Origin: Chitinophagaceae bacterium
Lineage (GTDB): Bacteria > Bacteroidota > Bacteroidia > Chitinophagales > Chitinophagaceae
Length of the DNA stretch: 64,000 nt
NCBI GenBank assembly: GCA_016719815.1
Contig: JADJYK010000009.1
Span: 1 to 64,000 of the forward strand
Direction: 5' to 3'
Under the pieces are notes generated by a model. It had not been told where the DNA came from. It ran no database searches and was given only the letters and a program-made list of their open reading frames with translations. Shown here one piece after another: positions 19,285 through 29,226 of the stretch. A program made the position numbers and the translations under genes. Each line of letters begins with the position of its first letter. Within the stretch, counting starts at the first letter, position 1.

Positions 19285-19399
19285 ATCTAAACGATTATTG
19301 AATAATGTGTTATACTTTTAATGCAGAATCTTGCTACAGCCAAAAACCATGCTACATGCCCTTGCAGGCCAAAATGGCAGAATGGTTTTTAGAGGAGGT

Positions 19400-19407
19400 C
19401 AAAGGTA
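19400..19407 (-). promoter_or_regulatory. Candidate -7 box upstream of secA
   Basis: Minus-strand TACCTTTG, exact TAnnTTTG, 115 bases upstream of the secA ATG. A CAA (minus TTG) lies 24 bases further up at 19432, longer than the ideal spacing. It would give a leader of about 110 bases. Confidence 0.35.
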
Positions 19408-19459
19408 GGCATTTTAGAGTGTGGTTTTGGGCAAAAAGTCCATTTTTAAATGCCAGGTT

Positions 19460-21174
19460 ATGAAAAAGTTTCTTAAAAAAGCAGTTTACTTGTTATCATT
19501 ATTTCTCCCCTCTTTTCACTCTCACAAATCTATACTGGCCGGATAGACAGCGTAAAAGATGGCGACGGCGTGATTTGCACCTACATCGGAGAAATTAAAA
19601 ACAACAAACCCAATGGCCGGGGATTACTGATTTATCCGGAAGGAAAGAATGCCTTTAGACATACAGGCTATTTTTCAAACGGAATGGCAAATGGAAAGGA
19701 TTATCCTTTTTAACGGAGCATTTAATTGCGGAACGTTCCTTACTGGCAAATTGGACGGAAAAATTGCTTTCAGAAGCGGTTCTACATTTGGTGTTGAAAT
19801 GGTGGTTAGCGGTATATCAAATGGAATTACAACTGCAGTTACAGATAATAACATGGTGCTTTTCTTCCGTAAAAAAACTGATATAGAGCAGGGCAGCAAA
19901 CTGTACGTGGATGCAAATGGGCTTACATTTTATCACAAGTACATGCTAAATGGAATGCAGGCAGGGTCACAAATTCAATATGAAGTAAAGAATAGCAGTT
20001 TATATGAAGGCTATTGGAAGGATGACAAATGGATTAAGCAGCCTATTACGTTTAAAAGTATGTTGAAAGATAAAAATTTCAAAAGTTTTAAGAATGATAA
20101 AGCTGTGGGTATGGGTATCTTCAACCAGAATAATGCCATGAGTGATACAGGTTTCCTGATGAGTGCTGATGGTAATGAACGATATTTTGGAAAATTTTCA
20201 GATGGAAATTTTATTTCAGGTGTTCAGATTTTTGACGGAGTAAGATTTATTGGAAAAATGAAAGAAGGCAAGGCCCAGGGTGATTGTTTCTTCTTTAAAG
20301 AGGCAGGTAGTTTCTTAAGGGGAAACTATATTGATAATGTGCTCAATGACAGTTCCTGTTTTTTTCTGAATCTTGAGAATAATACAACATATATCGGTGG
20401 AGCTGTTAATGGTGCTTTTGAGGAAAGGGAATTTCTTCTACTATGGATAATATCCTCTTCATAGGCACTTTTAAAAATAATGGGCTTAACGGTGAGTGCA
20501 CAAAAGTTTATCCATCCGGCTATAGCATAATGGGTCGCTGGCAAAAAGATTCGCTTGTGGCCGCAGAAAAAGCTTCAGACCCGAACGGTAAAATATTTTC
20601 ACTTACTCCAAAAACGATGGAGGAGGGGATAGCAGCTTTAATAAATCATATTAAACAGCTTAGGATATATAACTCATCGGAACCATCAGAAAAAAAGTAC
20701 AGCTTTCACCGGCCGGAGGATATAGCCGAGAAAGTAGCATACAAGAGTTTATTCAGGCTGCCATCTTCTGAATATGATGAAATCATTACCCGGATGGAAA
20801 AAAGTTACGTTTCTGGGTTTAGTCCCTTCCAATCTGAATATTTTATTTCTACTTATAAATCTGGCGTTGATAGCATGACGGCTATAAAATATTTTGACGG
20901 CATGTGCGGGCAATTAAAACAGTTGCAACTGACTTTGAAACCGGGTACAACACCTGTTAAGCTGTCAGAAAAAAATGTATCCTATAAATCTTCTTATATT
21001 TTTAAAATTTTTGAAATTCCGGAAAATGCCCGACCGGATGAATTTGTAACAATACAGGCTTGTATAATAAACGAAAACGGACAGCCGGATGATTTTTCGG
21101 TAGTCTTATTGATACGGACAGGCGATGTACAGTTTTTAAGTGACTCTCATCAGGGCAGCTTTCTATATTTGTAA
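19460..21174 (+). CDS. Secreted protein with MORN-like repeats, unknown C-terminus (three or more frameshifts)
   Basis: About 572 residues after repair. The signal peptide MKKFLKKAVYLLSLFLPLFS appears once a base is added to C4 19507-19510. Then come many MORN-like units of about 20 residues with alternating G and aromatic positions (YIGEIKNNKPNGRGLLIYPEG; FIGTFKNNGLNGECTKVYPSG). The last 220 residues are a helical then beta domain I do not recognise. Other breaks: about 19698-19710 and G3 at 20427-20429. Followed after 3 bases by a lipoprotein gene, so probably one operon. MORN repeats often bind membranes or act as scaffolds; no function can be assigned. Confidence 0.65.
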
Positions 21175-21177
21175 AAA

Positions 21178-21975
21178 ATGACTGTGACTTTTACCAGGGT
21201 TATACACATCATACCGGTTATATTGGTGTTGTTTCTTTCCTGCCAGGAAAACGAAAAGAGCAAAACAAGAAGAATATATCCTGAGTACAAAATCATTGCG
21301 GTTGAAGGAAATGACAACCTGGCAATTCTTGCACAATTCAAAGATGGAGATGAGTTTGGTGAAGCTATTTCCCTGGAGCCGCCATCTTCTGTAACGCTGG
21401 ATGGGGAACCAATGCTGCCGGATACAGCCAGGTTTGGCGGAGTTTATTATGAGTTGTTTAAACCCCTTGATAAATTCGAAGGCAATCACATAATTGAGTA
21501 TAGTGATGCTGAAGGAGAAAAATATAAGGAAAACTTCAGTTTTAAACCCGTAGCTCTTGTTTCAGCACTACCTGATACGGTAAGCAGGGGTGATTTGGAA
21601 ATGGAGTTGACGGGTCTCAACTCTAAAGAATTAGTCCGTTTACTTTTGACTGATACTTCTTTTTTAAGTGAAGGTGTAAACCTTGCAGATACCATCGAGA
21701 ATGGAAAATTGCAGATTTCAGTCAGTGAATTGAACAACCTGGCCGATGGCCCTGTTCAGTTGCAACTTATCCGGGAATTTGAACAGCCACTCAAAAATGT
21801 GGCAGGAATAGCCGGCAAACTCATCATAAACTACACACTGCAAAGGAATTTTTCTGAAGGACAATTAGTTATAACGATCCAATGTTCAGAAAACTGTTCA
21901 ACAACAAGGCGTTATAATTTTAACTATGGTATGGAATTTCAGCCTCAAGGGCTTACTTTTGCGCCTGCCTGCTGA
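21178..21975 (+). CDS. Lipoprotein of unknown function
   Basis: 265 residues with a signal peptide and lipobox LFLSC (Cys22), so a membrane-anchored lipoprotein. The body is mostly beta (for example YKIIAVEGNDNLAILAQFKD and GNHIIEYSDAEGEKYKENFSF), possibly Ig-like modules. No family recognised. It begins 3 bases after the MORN-like protein. Its last residues (LTFAPAC) fall inside a REP-like hairpin and over the promoter of atpG, so the true C-terminus may lie earlier and the hairpin may have replaced it. Confidence 0.65.
   Translation: MTVTFTRVIHIIPVILVLFLSCQENEKSKTRRIYPEYKIIAVEGNDNLAILAQFKDGDEFGEAISLEPPSSVTLDGEPMLPDTARFGGVYYELFKPLDKFEGNHIIEYSDAEGEKYKENFSFKPVALVSALPDTVSRGDLEMELTGLNSKELVRLLLTDTSFLSEGVNLADTIENGKLQISVSELNNLADGPVQLQLIREFEQPLKNVAGIAGKLIINYTLQRNFSEGQLVITIQCSENCSTTRRYNFNYGMEFQPQGLTFAPAC
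21954..21961 (+). promoter_or_regulatory. Promoter -7 box of atpG
   Basis: TACTTTTG matches TAnnTTTG exactly, 40 bases upstream of the atpG ATG. It lies inside the last codons of the preceding lipoprotein gene. Confidence 0.4.
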
Positions 21976-21983
21976 TAGGCAGG
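21964..21983. repeat. REP-like hairpin CCTGCCT-N6-AGGCAGG
   Basis: Seven-base-pair perfect stem CCTGCCT / AGGCAGG with loop GCTGAT. It is similar to the 20-bp palindrome at 58729-58748, which contains the same CCTGCCT and AGGCAGG arms. Placed in the 5' leader of atpG and over the end of the upstream frame. Confidence 0.55.
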
Positions 21984-22001
21984 GCCAATTTAAAATATTA
22001 T

Positions 22002-22883
22002 ATGGCAGGTCAATTAAAAGAGGTTCGTAACCGGATTAAATCAGTACAAAGTACACAGCAGATTACAAAAGCAATGAAAATGGTAAGTGCTGCCAAATTG
22101 CGCCGTGCACAAGATGCAATCATTCAAATGAGGCCTTATGCACAAAAACTGCAGGAAATGCTGAGCAATATCGTAAGCAACAGCGACAGTAGCGATGGTT
22201 TAAAATTAGCTGCTGAACGTCCGGCCGAGAAGATATTAATGATTGTAATTACCAGTGACCGTGGGCTGGCTGGTGCGTTTAACTCCAACCTGATAAAGCT
22301 TACGAAAGCTACCATTGCTGAAAAGTACAATGAACAGTACCGTAAAGGAAATATTTCTATTTGGAATATAGGTAAGAAAGGATATGAGCATTTCATAAAA
22401 TTAAATTACAAGGCCAGCGACACATATAAAGATATTTTTCACCACCTCACATTTGAAAATGTACAGAAAGCGGCAAAAGCTGCAATGATAGCTTTTGAAA
22501 ATAAAGAATTTGATGTCGTGGAAATTATATATAGCCAGTTTAAGAATGCAGCTACACAGCGTTATGTTGTGGAGCGGTTTTTGCCAATTCCTAAAGTAGA
22601 AAGTAAGGCTGGTGCTGTAAAAGCCGACTTTATTTACGATCCGTCAAAAGAGGATTTGATAGCAGAGCTGATGCCTAAAATTCTGAATACTCAACTTTTT
22701 AAAGCGGTACTTGATTCCAATGCATCAGAGCATGGTGCCCGGATGACTGCCATGGATAAGGCAAGCACAAATGCCAATGAAATGTTGCGCAGCCTGAAGA
22801 TATCTTACAACCGGGCAAGGCAGGCTGCCATTACAACTGAATTGACTGAGATTGTGAGTGGTGCAGCTGCATTGCAAGGATAA
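22002..22883 (+). CDS. atpG: ATP synthase F1 gamma subunit
   Basis: Central rotating shaft of the F1 ATPase, 293 residues, normal length. The N-terminus MAGQLKEVRNRIKSVQSTQQ and ITKAMKMVSAAKLRRAQ, the mid motif TSDRGLAGAFNSN and the C-terminal ASEHGARMTAMDKAS plus YNRARQAAITTELTEIV are standard. It stands apart from other atp genes, as occurs in some Bacteroidota. Intact, no frameshift. Confidence 0.96.
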   Translation: MAGQLKEVRNRIKSVQSTQQITKAMKMVSAAKLRRAQDAIIQMRPYAQKLQEMLSNIVSNSDSSDGLKLAAERPAEKILMIVITSDRGLAGAFNSNLIKLTKATIAEKYNEQYRKGNISIWNIGKKGYEHFIKLNYKASDTYKDIFHHLTFENVQKAAKAAMIAFENKEFDVVEIIYSQFKNAATQRYVVERFLPIPKVESKAGAVKADFIYDPSKEDLIAELMPKILNTQLFKAVLDSNASEHGARMTAMDKASTNANEMLRSLKISYNRARQAAITTELTEIVSGAAALQG

Positions 22884-23028
22884 CCTCTTTTTTGGGCTAA
22901 GGAATTTAAGCGGGTATTTCCTTTTATGTTTCGGTTTGTAAAAAATGAATTCAGAATCTGAAGCAAAAACGTATTTTCGCCACCCCTTAAAAATTTGTAA
23001 AGCTAAAATTTGCCTGTTGGCAAAAGGC

Positions 23029-23733
23029 ATGGAAATAACAAACCTGATACCACATATAGAAGCATTGATTTTTGCAAGTGACAAACCATTGAGCACACTT
23101 GAGCTTACTGATATGGTTAATAATGCGTTGGGATTTTTGGAAGACCGGGTTTCGCTTGACCAGGTAGAAGCGTCACTTGAAGGAATTACAGAAAAATACA
23201 GTGCAGATTTTTATCCATTTGAAGTAAAACAAAGCGGTGGTGGCTGGCAGTTTCTTACCCGGCCGGAATATCACAAAACTATTGCACAGCTCAATGGTGA
23301 TAAATTTCTCAAACGTTTGTCGGCAGCTGCCCTCGAAACCCTGGCTATTATCGCATATAAGCAACCTGTAACAAAAGGCGAAATAGAGTCAATTCGTGGC
23401 GTAAGTTCTGATTATGCAGTACAGAAGTTGCTGGAAAAAGAACTCGTAATTATTACAGGCAGAAACGAGAAAATGCCTGGTCATCCCCTCGTTTATGCAA
23501 CTTCTAAAAACTTTATGGATTATTTTGGCATCAATTCAGCCGATGACTTACCTAAAATAAAGGAAGTGCTGGCAGAACAATTGGTAGAACCAACAATTGT
23601 GAAGGATGCAATAAATGAAGAAAACGAAATGCCAGTGACAGAAGAAAAAACAAATGAGGGGGTAACATTTTCTGTTGCAGATAATGGGGAATTGGTAGAG
23701 AATAAGGACCAGGAAGAGGGCGAACAAAGCTAA
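23029..23733 (+). CDS. scpB: Segregation and condensation protein B
   Basis: Winged-helix subunit of the SMC-ScpAB condensin that compacts and segregates chromosomes. 234 residues from ATG 23029 (MEITNLIPHIEALIFASDKPLS), which matches the family start; an upstream in-frame ATG at 22945 would add 28 unrelated residues. Diagnostic region: LSAAALETLAIIAYKQPVTKGEIESIRGV. A Glu-rich tail of about 45 residues (from EENEMPVTEEK) extends the usual core. Followed by a hairpin and lysA. Confidence 0.93.
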   Translation: MEITNLIPHIEALIFASDKPLSTLELTDMVNNALGFLEDRVSLDQVEASLEGITEKYSADFYPFEVKQSGGGWQFLTRPEYHKTIAQLNGDKFLKRLSAAALETLAIIAYKQPVTKGEIESIRGVSSDYAVQKLLEKELVIITGRNEKMPGHPLVYATSKNFMDYFGINSADDLPKIKEVLAEQLVEPTIVKDAINEENEMPVTEEKTNEGVTFSVADNGELVENKDQEEGEQS

Positions 23734-23754
23734 ACTTAATTTTAATAGAAGTTC

Positions 23755-23780
23755 AATGCCATCCCTTGCAGGATGGCATT
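23755..23780 (+). terminator. Stem-loop between scpB and lysA
   Basis: Perfect ten-base-pair stem AATGCCATCC / GGATGGCATT with six-base loop CTTGCA. The following bases GTTGTATTAA are only moderately T-rich, so termination is likely but not certain; the lysA start follows 24 bases later. Confidence 0.6.
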
Positions 23781-23804
23781 GTTGTATTAAGTAATTTCGC
23801 AGCT

Positions 23805-25019
23805 ATGGCAGAAAAAATAACAAATGAATTTTTACTGGAACAGGCAGGTGAATATGGAACACCCTTGTATGTTTACCATGGCGAAAAGATTAAAGAACAA
23901 TATGAGAAACTAAGCTCGGCCTTTTCTGCACTGGATACAAAGTTTTTTTATGCATCCAAAGCGCTTACTAATATTAATATACTCCGATACATTAAAAACC
24001 TTGGGTGCAATGTTGACTGCAGTTCATCCAATGAAGTAAAACTGGCCTTACATGCCGGTTTTGAGCCGGAAAGAGTGTTATATACTTCCAACGGTATTTC
24101 TTTTGCAGAAATTGAAGAAGCGGCTGCAGCGGGTGTCCATATCAATATTGACAGCCTTTCAAATTTGGAGAAGTTTGGAAAGAAATATGGCCATACATAC
24201 CCTGTAGGAATAAGAATCCGGCCCAATATTATGGCTGGAGGAAATATTAAAATATCGACAGGCCACAATACAAGCAAATTTGGAATACCGGTTCACCAGA
24301 TTGAAGACATAGAAAGATTGATGAAAGAAACAAATATTTGTATTCATGCACTGCACATCCATACCGGAAGCGATATAAAAGATCCCGATATATTTGTGAA
24401 AGGCATTGAAGTGTTATTTGAGCTGATTCCTCATTTTCCTGATTTGAAAGTGATTGATCTCGGGGGTGGGTTTAAAGTGCCTTACAAGCCCGGAGAAGAT
24501 GAAGTTAACATGCCTTTGCTAGCCCGGCGAATTAAAGAAACGTTTGTTAGTGACTTCCAAACCCAAAACAGGAATTTGAGTTTGTGGTTTGAACCGGGAA
24601 AGTTCCTGGTGAGTGAATGCGGTTATCTTCTTGCCACTGTTACCGTGTTAAAGGATACAGGCGAAATAACTTTTGCAGCAGTTAACAGCGGCCTTAATCA
24701 TTTAATAAGGCCAATGATGTACGATGCCTATCACCACCTGGAAAATATTTCTAACCCGAAAGGAGTGAAGAAAAATTATTGGGTAACGGGTAATATCTGC
24801 GAGACTGACAATTTTGCTGCCGGCCGGACTTTAAATGAAATCAGGGAAGGAGATATTCTTGCTATCTATAATGGAGGAGCTTACGGGTTTGAAATGGCAT
24901 CAAACTATAATTCAAGGTATAAACCTGCTGAAGTCCTTGTGGAAAACGGAATAGCAAGGCTGATACGCAGAAGAGATAATTTTGAAGATCTGATTAGAAA
25001 CCAGGCCGAACTTATATAA
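23805..25019 (+). CDS. lysA: Diaminopimelate decarboxylase
   Basis: PLP enzyme making lysine from meso-diaminopimelate, the last step of lysine synthesis. 404 residues from ATG 23805 (MAEKITNEFLLEQAGEYGTP); an upstream in-frame ATG overlaps the hairpin and is less likely. PLP lysine in FFYASKALTN, HIHTGSDIKDP, the phosphate-binding DLGGGFKVPY and the active-site cysteine region NICETDNFA are present. A TAATTTCG box lies 5 bases before the ATG. Confidence 0.95.
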   Translation: MAEKITNEFLLEQAGEYGTPLYVYHGEKIKEQYEKLSSAFSALDTKFFYASKALTNINILRYIKNLGCNVDCSSSNEVKLALHAGFEPERVLYTSNGISFAEIEEAAAAGVHINIDSLSNLEKFGKKYGHTYPVGIRIRPNIMAGGNIKISTGHNTSKFGIPVHQIEDIERLMKETNICIHALHIHTGSDIKDPDIFVKGIEVLFELIPHFPDLKVIDLGGGFKVPYKPGEDEVNMPLLARRIKETFVSDFQTQNRNLSLWFEPGKFLVSECGYLLATVTVLKDTGEITFAAVNSGLNHLIRPMMYDAYHHLENISNPKGVKKNYWVTGNICETDNFAAGRTLNEIREGDILAIYNGGAYGFEMASNYNSRYKPAEVLVENGIARLIRRRDNFEDLIRNQAELI

Positions 25020-25166
25020 CTTTGCTTTTCCTCAAAGCAAACGCAGAAATGCAGCAGAAATGGATGTGTGGTGATTTTATTAATACTTGCCACTAATTAA
25101 TACTTTATTAATCATTACTTACTATTTTTATTTCTAACTGTCTTACCAGACATAAAACTGAATGCT

Positions 25167-26744
25167 ATGCCAATAAGAATGACTGACGACCCTGTAGACC
25201 AGAACGAGCAGGACTATGATGATGGTGGTGGTGGTAATCAACCAAATTTTCCAGGTAGTGGCGGAGGATTGATGTCTTTGCTGCCTATGCTCTTAGGTTT
25301 ATTTAAAGGGAAAGGAATAATCTTTTTGCTTGTAATTGCTGCAGGCGCCTATTTTATGCTGGGCAGAGGTGGCTGCAATGTGGCAGAAGTGGTAAAGAAG
25401 TTTTCGGAAAGTGGTTATAATTTTAGCCCTTCTGAGTTTAATAAGGCATCTGTATATGACGGACTTGAAGATGATAATAACAAAAACCCTTTACCTGAGG
25501 CTGTTTCATTGCTTCGCTTTGCACCTGACAGGCTCAACCAGGGGCAACAGGGCAGTTGTGTGGCTTGGAGTTGTGCTTATGCTTCACAAACAATATTAAC
25601 GGCGGCAGCTACAGGGCAGGATCCCAACTCTATCCGCTTTAGTCCTTCTTATCTGTATAACCAGATTAAACTGGAAGGTTGCCAGGGCTCTTATATTCAA
25701 AGGGCAATGGAAGCAATGAGCAGAAACGGTGGCGTTCCGCTGAGTCAGTATCCTTACAGAGATGATGACTGTGACAGAGAACCCAGTTCTTCAGATGTAC
25801 AGGCCGGCCGTCAAAACGTTATACACGGATTTACACGCATCACTAATGGAGATAATATCAATGAAATCAGTGTTCGTGGTGTTAAAGAACATCTTGCTAA
25901 AAATGCACCTGTTGCTATTGGTATGATGGTAGGTCAAAGCTTTATGCAGGATATGATGGGCAGGGAACTATGGACACCACAGGGAATGGATGCCAGCCAG
26001 ATGGGAATGGGCGGACATGCCATGAGTGTAATTGGTTATGATGACCGTAAGTTTGGCGGTGCTTTCCAGATAATGAACAGTTGGGGCCCCGAATGGGGCA
26101 AGAATGGGGTAGGCTGGGTTCGCTACGCCGATTTCAAAAAATTATGTTCGTGAAGCTTACGGAATTGACCCATTGCCTCAAAGAAGTAATGTGGCAAATA
26201 TTCCGCTGGAGTGTAATATAGATTGGTAAATAATGCCGATAAGAAAAATATTCCACTGCGTGTTACAGGTGGAAATGTATTCCAAACAACATCACCGGTT
26301 TCTGCCGGCACAAGGTTCAAAATGTCAATTGAAAATGCGACCGAGTGTTATATTTATGTTTTTGGGCTGGATACAAATAATACCACTTATGTGCTTTTCC
26401 CTTATATGAAATCTGGGGAAACGGTTTCAAAGCATTCACCTTACTGCGGCATTACCGGTTATCGTTTATTCCCCAAAGCCCAGTCTATGGAGGCTGATAA
26501 TATTGGCAACAAAGATTATATTGCTATTGTGGTAAGCAAAGATGAGCTGGATTATAATGCTATAAACAGTGCCATTACGGGGAGCAACCGTTCTGATTTT
26601 GCCGGAAGGGTAAATGCGGCGTTACAGGGTATCCTTATTCCTTCTGCCCGGTATACGAATACAAACGATGGGCGGATATATTTTAAAGTGAATACAAACA
26701 GTAATAAAGCTGTTGCCTGTGTGGTAGCAATAGACAAGCGATAA
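25167..26744 (+). CDS. Membrane-anchored papain-like (C1) protease with DUF4384 domain (two frameshifts)
   Basis: About 525 residues. A Gly/Asp-rich N-terminus, then one membrane helix (residues 50-66, IIFLLVIAAGAYFMLG), a C1 peptidase domain with oxyanion Gln and catalytic Cys in NQGQQGSCVAWSCAYA, His in GGHAMSVIGYD and Asn in MNSWGPEWG, and a C-terminal DUF4384-type domain (ATECYIYVFGLDTNN). Breaks: A6 at 26136-26141 has one base too many, GG at 26225-26226 one too few; repaired it reads YVREAYGIDPLPQ and DWVNNADKK. The protease domain probably acts outside the inner membrane. Target unknown. Confidence 0.82.
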
Positions 26745-26746
26745 AA

Positions 26747-27238
26747 ATGCGTACAGAAACTAAGGCCTTTATACAAAAAATGAAACATCCTGTTATTTTC
26801 AGGATGTTTCTGTTTAAAAAACTCCCTTCGGCTTTTTTTGCGGGGGCAAGAGTAAAAGAACTGGATGAGGTAAAATGTGTGGCAACAGTACCCTTCAAAT
26901 GGTTTTCTCAAAACCCTTTCCGGTCTACCTATTTTGCCTGCCTGAGCATGGCTGCAGAAATGAGTACAGGTGTACTGGCAATGGCGCAGTTGTATAAAAG
27001 AAACCCACCAGTTTCGATGCTGGTAGTAAAAGTTGAGTCGGAATACTTTAAAAAGGCAACCGGAAGAACGAGTTTTGTTTGCGAGGATGGTATACTTTTT
27101 CGGCAGGCAGTCGAGGAAACAATTATTACCGGTGAAGCCAGAACAGTAAAAGTAAAATCAACAGGTAAAAACAAAGAAGGCGAAATCGTAGCCGAGTTTT
27201 TTATAACTTGGTCATTTAAAGTAAAACAGCAATTGTAG
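26747..27238 (+). CDS. DUF4442 hotdog-fold protein
   Basis: 163 residues with the DUF4442 pattern (KLPSAFFAGARVKELDE, VPFKWFSQNPFRSTYFACL, AAEMSTGVLAMAQL), a hotdog-fold group related to acyl-CoA thioesterases. No enzyme assay is implied. It starts 2 bases after the protease stop. An 11-base-pair stem-loop (26782-26810) lies within its first 25 codons; it looks like a terminator of the upstream gene embedded in the coding region. Confidence 0.82.
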   Translation: MRTETKAFIQKMKHPVIFRMFLFKKLPSAFFAGARVKELDEVKCVATVPFKWFSQNPFRSTYFACLSMAAEMSTGVLAMAQLYKRNPPVSMLVVKVESEYFKKATGRTSFVCEDGILFRQAVEETIITGEARTVKVKSTGKNKEGEIVAEFFITWSFKVKQQL

Positions 27239-27257
27239 TCAACAAAATAATTCGGAT

Positions 27258-28659
27258 ATGAAAATAGCATTTCACGGCGCGGCCCGTACGGTTACCGGTT
27301 CAAAGCATATAATAACACTGAAAAATGGAACAAAAATTTTGCTTGATTGCGGTATGTTCCAGGGAATGGGCAAGGATACCGATACGCTTAACAGGCATTT
27401 TGGTTTCGACCCGGCAGAAATTGATGTGATGATTCTTTCCCATGCACATATTGACCATAGCGGATTGATACCAAAATTGGTGAAAGAGGGTTTTGTGAGT
27501 AAAATATTCTGTACTCCTGCTACAAAAGATCTGACCACAGTTTTATTAAAAGATTCTGCCGAAATACAGGAAGATGATGTGAAGTTCATGAACAAGCGAA
27601 GGGCTAATGAAGGGAAACCTTATCTGCGCCCACTATACACCGTTGATGATGCGCAAAAAGCAGTTGAACACCTGGAAGAAAAACAGTACGAGCAATGGTT
27701 TGAAGTAACAGAAGATGTGCATGCTATGTTTTCAGACGCTGGTCATATCATAGGCAGTGCCTGTGTAAATCTGAAAATTAAAGAAAATGGGAAGGAAACA
27801 CATCTCACTTTTAGCGGCGATATAGGCCGCTACCGTGACGCCATTCTTAAATCGCCGGATACATTCCCGCAGGCAGATTTTATTGTGATGGAATCTACAT
27901 ATGGAAACAGCCTGCATGATACTGCGGTTACCACACCGGATATGCTGTTAAGCTGGATAGAAAAAACCTGTTTGCAAAAGAAGGGAAAGCTCATCTTGCC
28001 AACTTTTAGTGTTGGCCGGACACAGGAAATATTATATGCTCTTAACCAGCTAGAGCTGGAAAACCGTTTGCCGGATATTCCCTTTTATGTGGATAGTCCT
28101 TTAAGTATTGAGGCAACAGAAATTGTTAAAAGGTATCCAAACTATTTCAACAGAACCATTCAAAAAATAATGAAGTCGGATAAAGACCCGTTTGCATTTA
28201 AAGGGCTTCGTTATATACAATCAGTTGACCAGTCTAAACAACTGAACTTCATTAATGGCCCGATGGTGATAATATCGGCAAGTGGAATGGCCGATGCCGG
28301 CAGGGTAAAACATCACATCAGCAACAATATCGAAAATAGCCGTAATTCAATTGTTCTTACCGGGTATTGTGAGCCCCGTTCATTGGGAGGAAGATTAATG
28401 AATGGTGATAAAGAAGTAACCATTTTTGGTGTATTGCATGAGGTACATGCCGAGGTGGGATCAATTCGCAGTATGAGTGCACATGGGGATTATGATGACA
28501 TGAGCCAGTGGCTGGCCTGTCAGGATAAGCAACAGGTAAAAACTATTCCTGGTACATGGTGAATATGAAGTGCAGCAGGATTTTCAGAAAAGGCTAATAA
28601 AAAAAGGTTTTGTTGATGTAGAGATACCAGAGCAGCATTATGAAATAGGGCTAGGGTAA
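27258..28659 (+). CDS. Metallo-beta-lactamase/beta-CASP RNase-like protein (one frameshift)
   Basis: About 466 residues. MBL domain with SHAHIDHSG, the later metal His in SDAGHIIGSA and FSGDIG, then a beta-CASP insert and the RNA-metabolising C-terminal motif SASGMADAGRVKHH and SAHGDYDDMSQW. Homologues are RNA exo/endonucleases of the CPSF/YSH1 type. The frame breaks at CC 28548-28549; removing one C gives KTILVHGEYEVQQDFQKRL and a stop at 28659. Located 19 bases after DUF4442. Confidence 0.88.
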
Positions 28660-28690
28660 TTTTTTGTGACAAAATACCGGTAAAATCTAT

Positions 28691-28698
28691 TATTTTTG
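28691..28698 (+). promoter_or_regulatory. Promoter -7 box of tRNA-Met
   Basis: TATTTTTG, exact TAnnTTTG, 9 bases upstream of the mature tRNA 5' end. A TTG at 28664-28666 lies 24 bases upstream, slightly far for a -33 element. Confidence 0.5.
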
Positions 28699-28707
28699 CC
28701 GCCCGTT

Positions 28708-28781
28708 GCCGGGGTAGCTCAGCTGGTTAGAGCATCGGATTCATAACCCGAAGGTCGGCAGTTCAAGTCTGCTCTCCGGTA
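28708..28781 (+). tRNA. tRNA with CAT anticodon, elongator Met (or Ile2)
   Basis: A full cloverleaf of 74 bases: acceptor GCCGGGG / CTCCGGT, D-arm GCTC...GAGC, anticodon loop TTCATAA, T-arm GGCAG TTCAAGT CTGCT, discriminator A. CCA is not encoded. The paired 1-72 position (G-U) excludes the initiator type. A CAT anticodon could also belong to lysidine-modified tRNA-Ile; the overall sequence favours elongator Met. Confidence 0.88.
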
Positions 28782-28784
28782 CTT

Positions 28785-28823
28785 AGCCTAAGTTTTGAAT
28801 ATCAAAAACTTAGGCTTTTTTTT
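28785..28823 (+). terminator. Rho-independent terminator after tRNA-Met
   Basis: Twelve-base-pair stem AGCCTAAGTTTT / AAAACTTAGGCT followed by eight T residues, starting 4 bases after the tRNA. Confidence 0.93.
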
Positions 28824-29226
28824 GTGTCTTTTTTGCATCGTAGTTTTTGATCATCACTAGCATCATCACTGCAATGGAAACTTTTCCTTTCAAACGATTC
28901 TCTCAAAACGAAATTGACAACACCACCGAAATGGAAAAGAACTGGCCAGGCTGGTAATTCAGAAATGCCGTTATTGGCGAAGGATATGAATACCGGGTAC
29001 CAGTATAGCTTTTCCTGCAAAAAGATAGAAATAAGGTTCTGATAAAAGTTCCGGTTTGATCCTTTAAGGGGAAAAGACTGGCAAAATCCAGTAGTTGTAT
29101 GGTTGTTTACTTTTGTGGTATTGGAAAGCGGATAAAATGAGAGTGGCTAAAGTTTTCCCTGCCTGGTATCCGGCATGATTGCTATAAGCCCTGTTGTAGA
29201 AAATAATAAATGAAATATTAACTGTA
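28824..29226. other. Intergenic region without recognisable gene
   Basis: About 400 bases between the tRNA terminator and the GH35 gene. Only short reading frames in all six frames, none with a recognisable product; a 27-codon frame at 28874 (METFPFKRFSQNE...) is not supported further. A TAnnTTTG match (TACTTTTG, 29108-29115) may be the -7 box for the GH35 gene. Confidence 0.5.

Noticed and set aside
28802..29020. Minus-strand 72-codon reading frame after tRNA-Met
   Set aside because: It begins in non-coding sequence, ends in the tRNA terminator and matches nothing recognisable.
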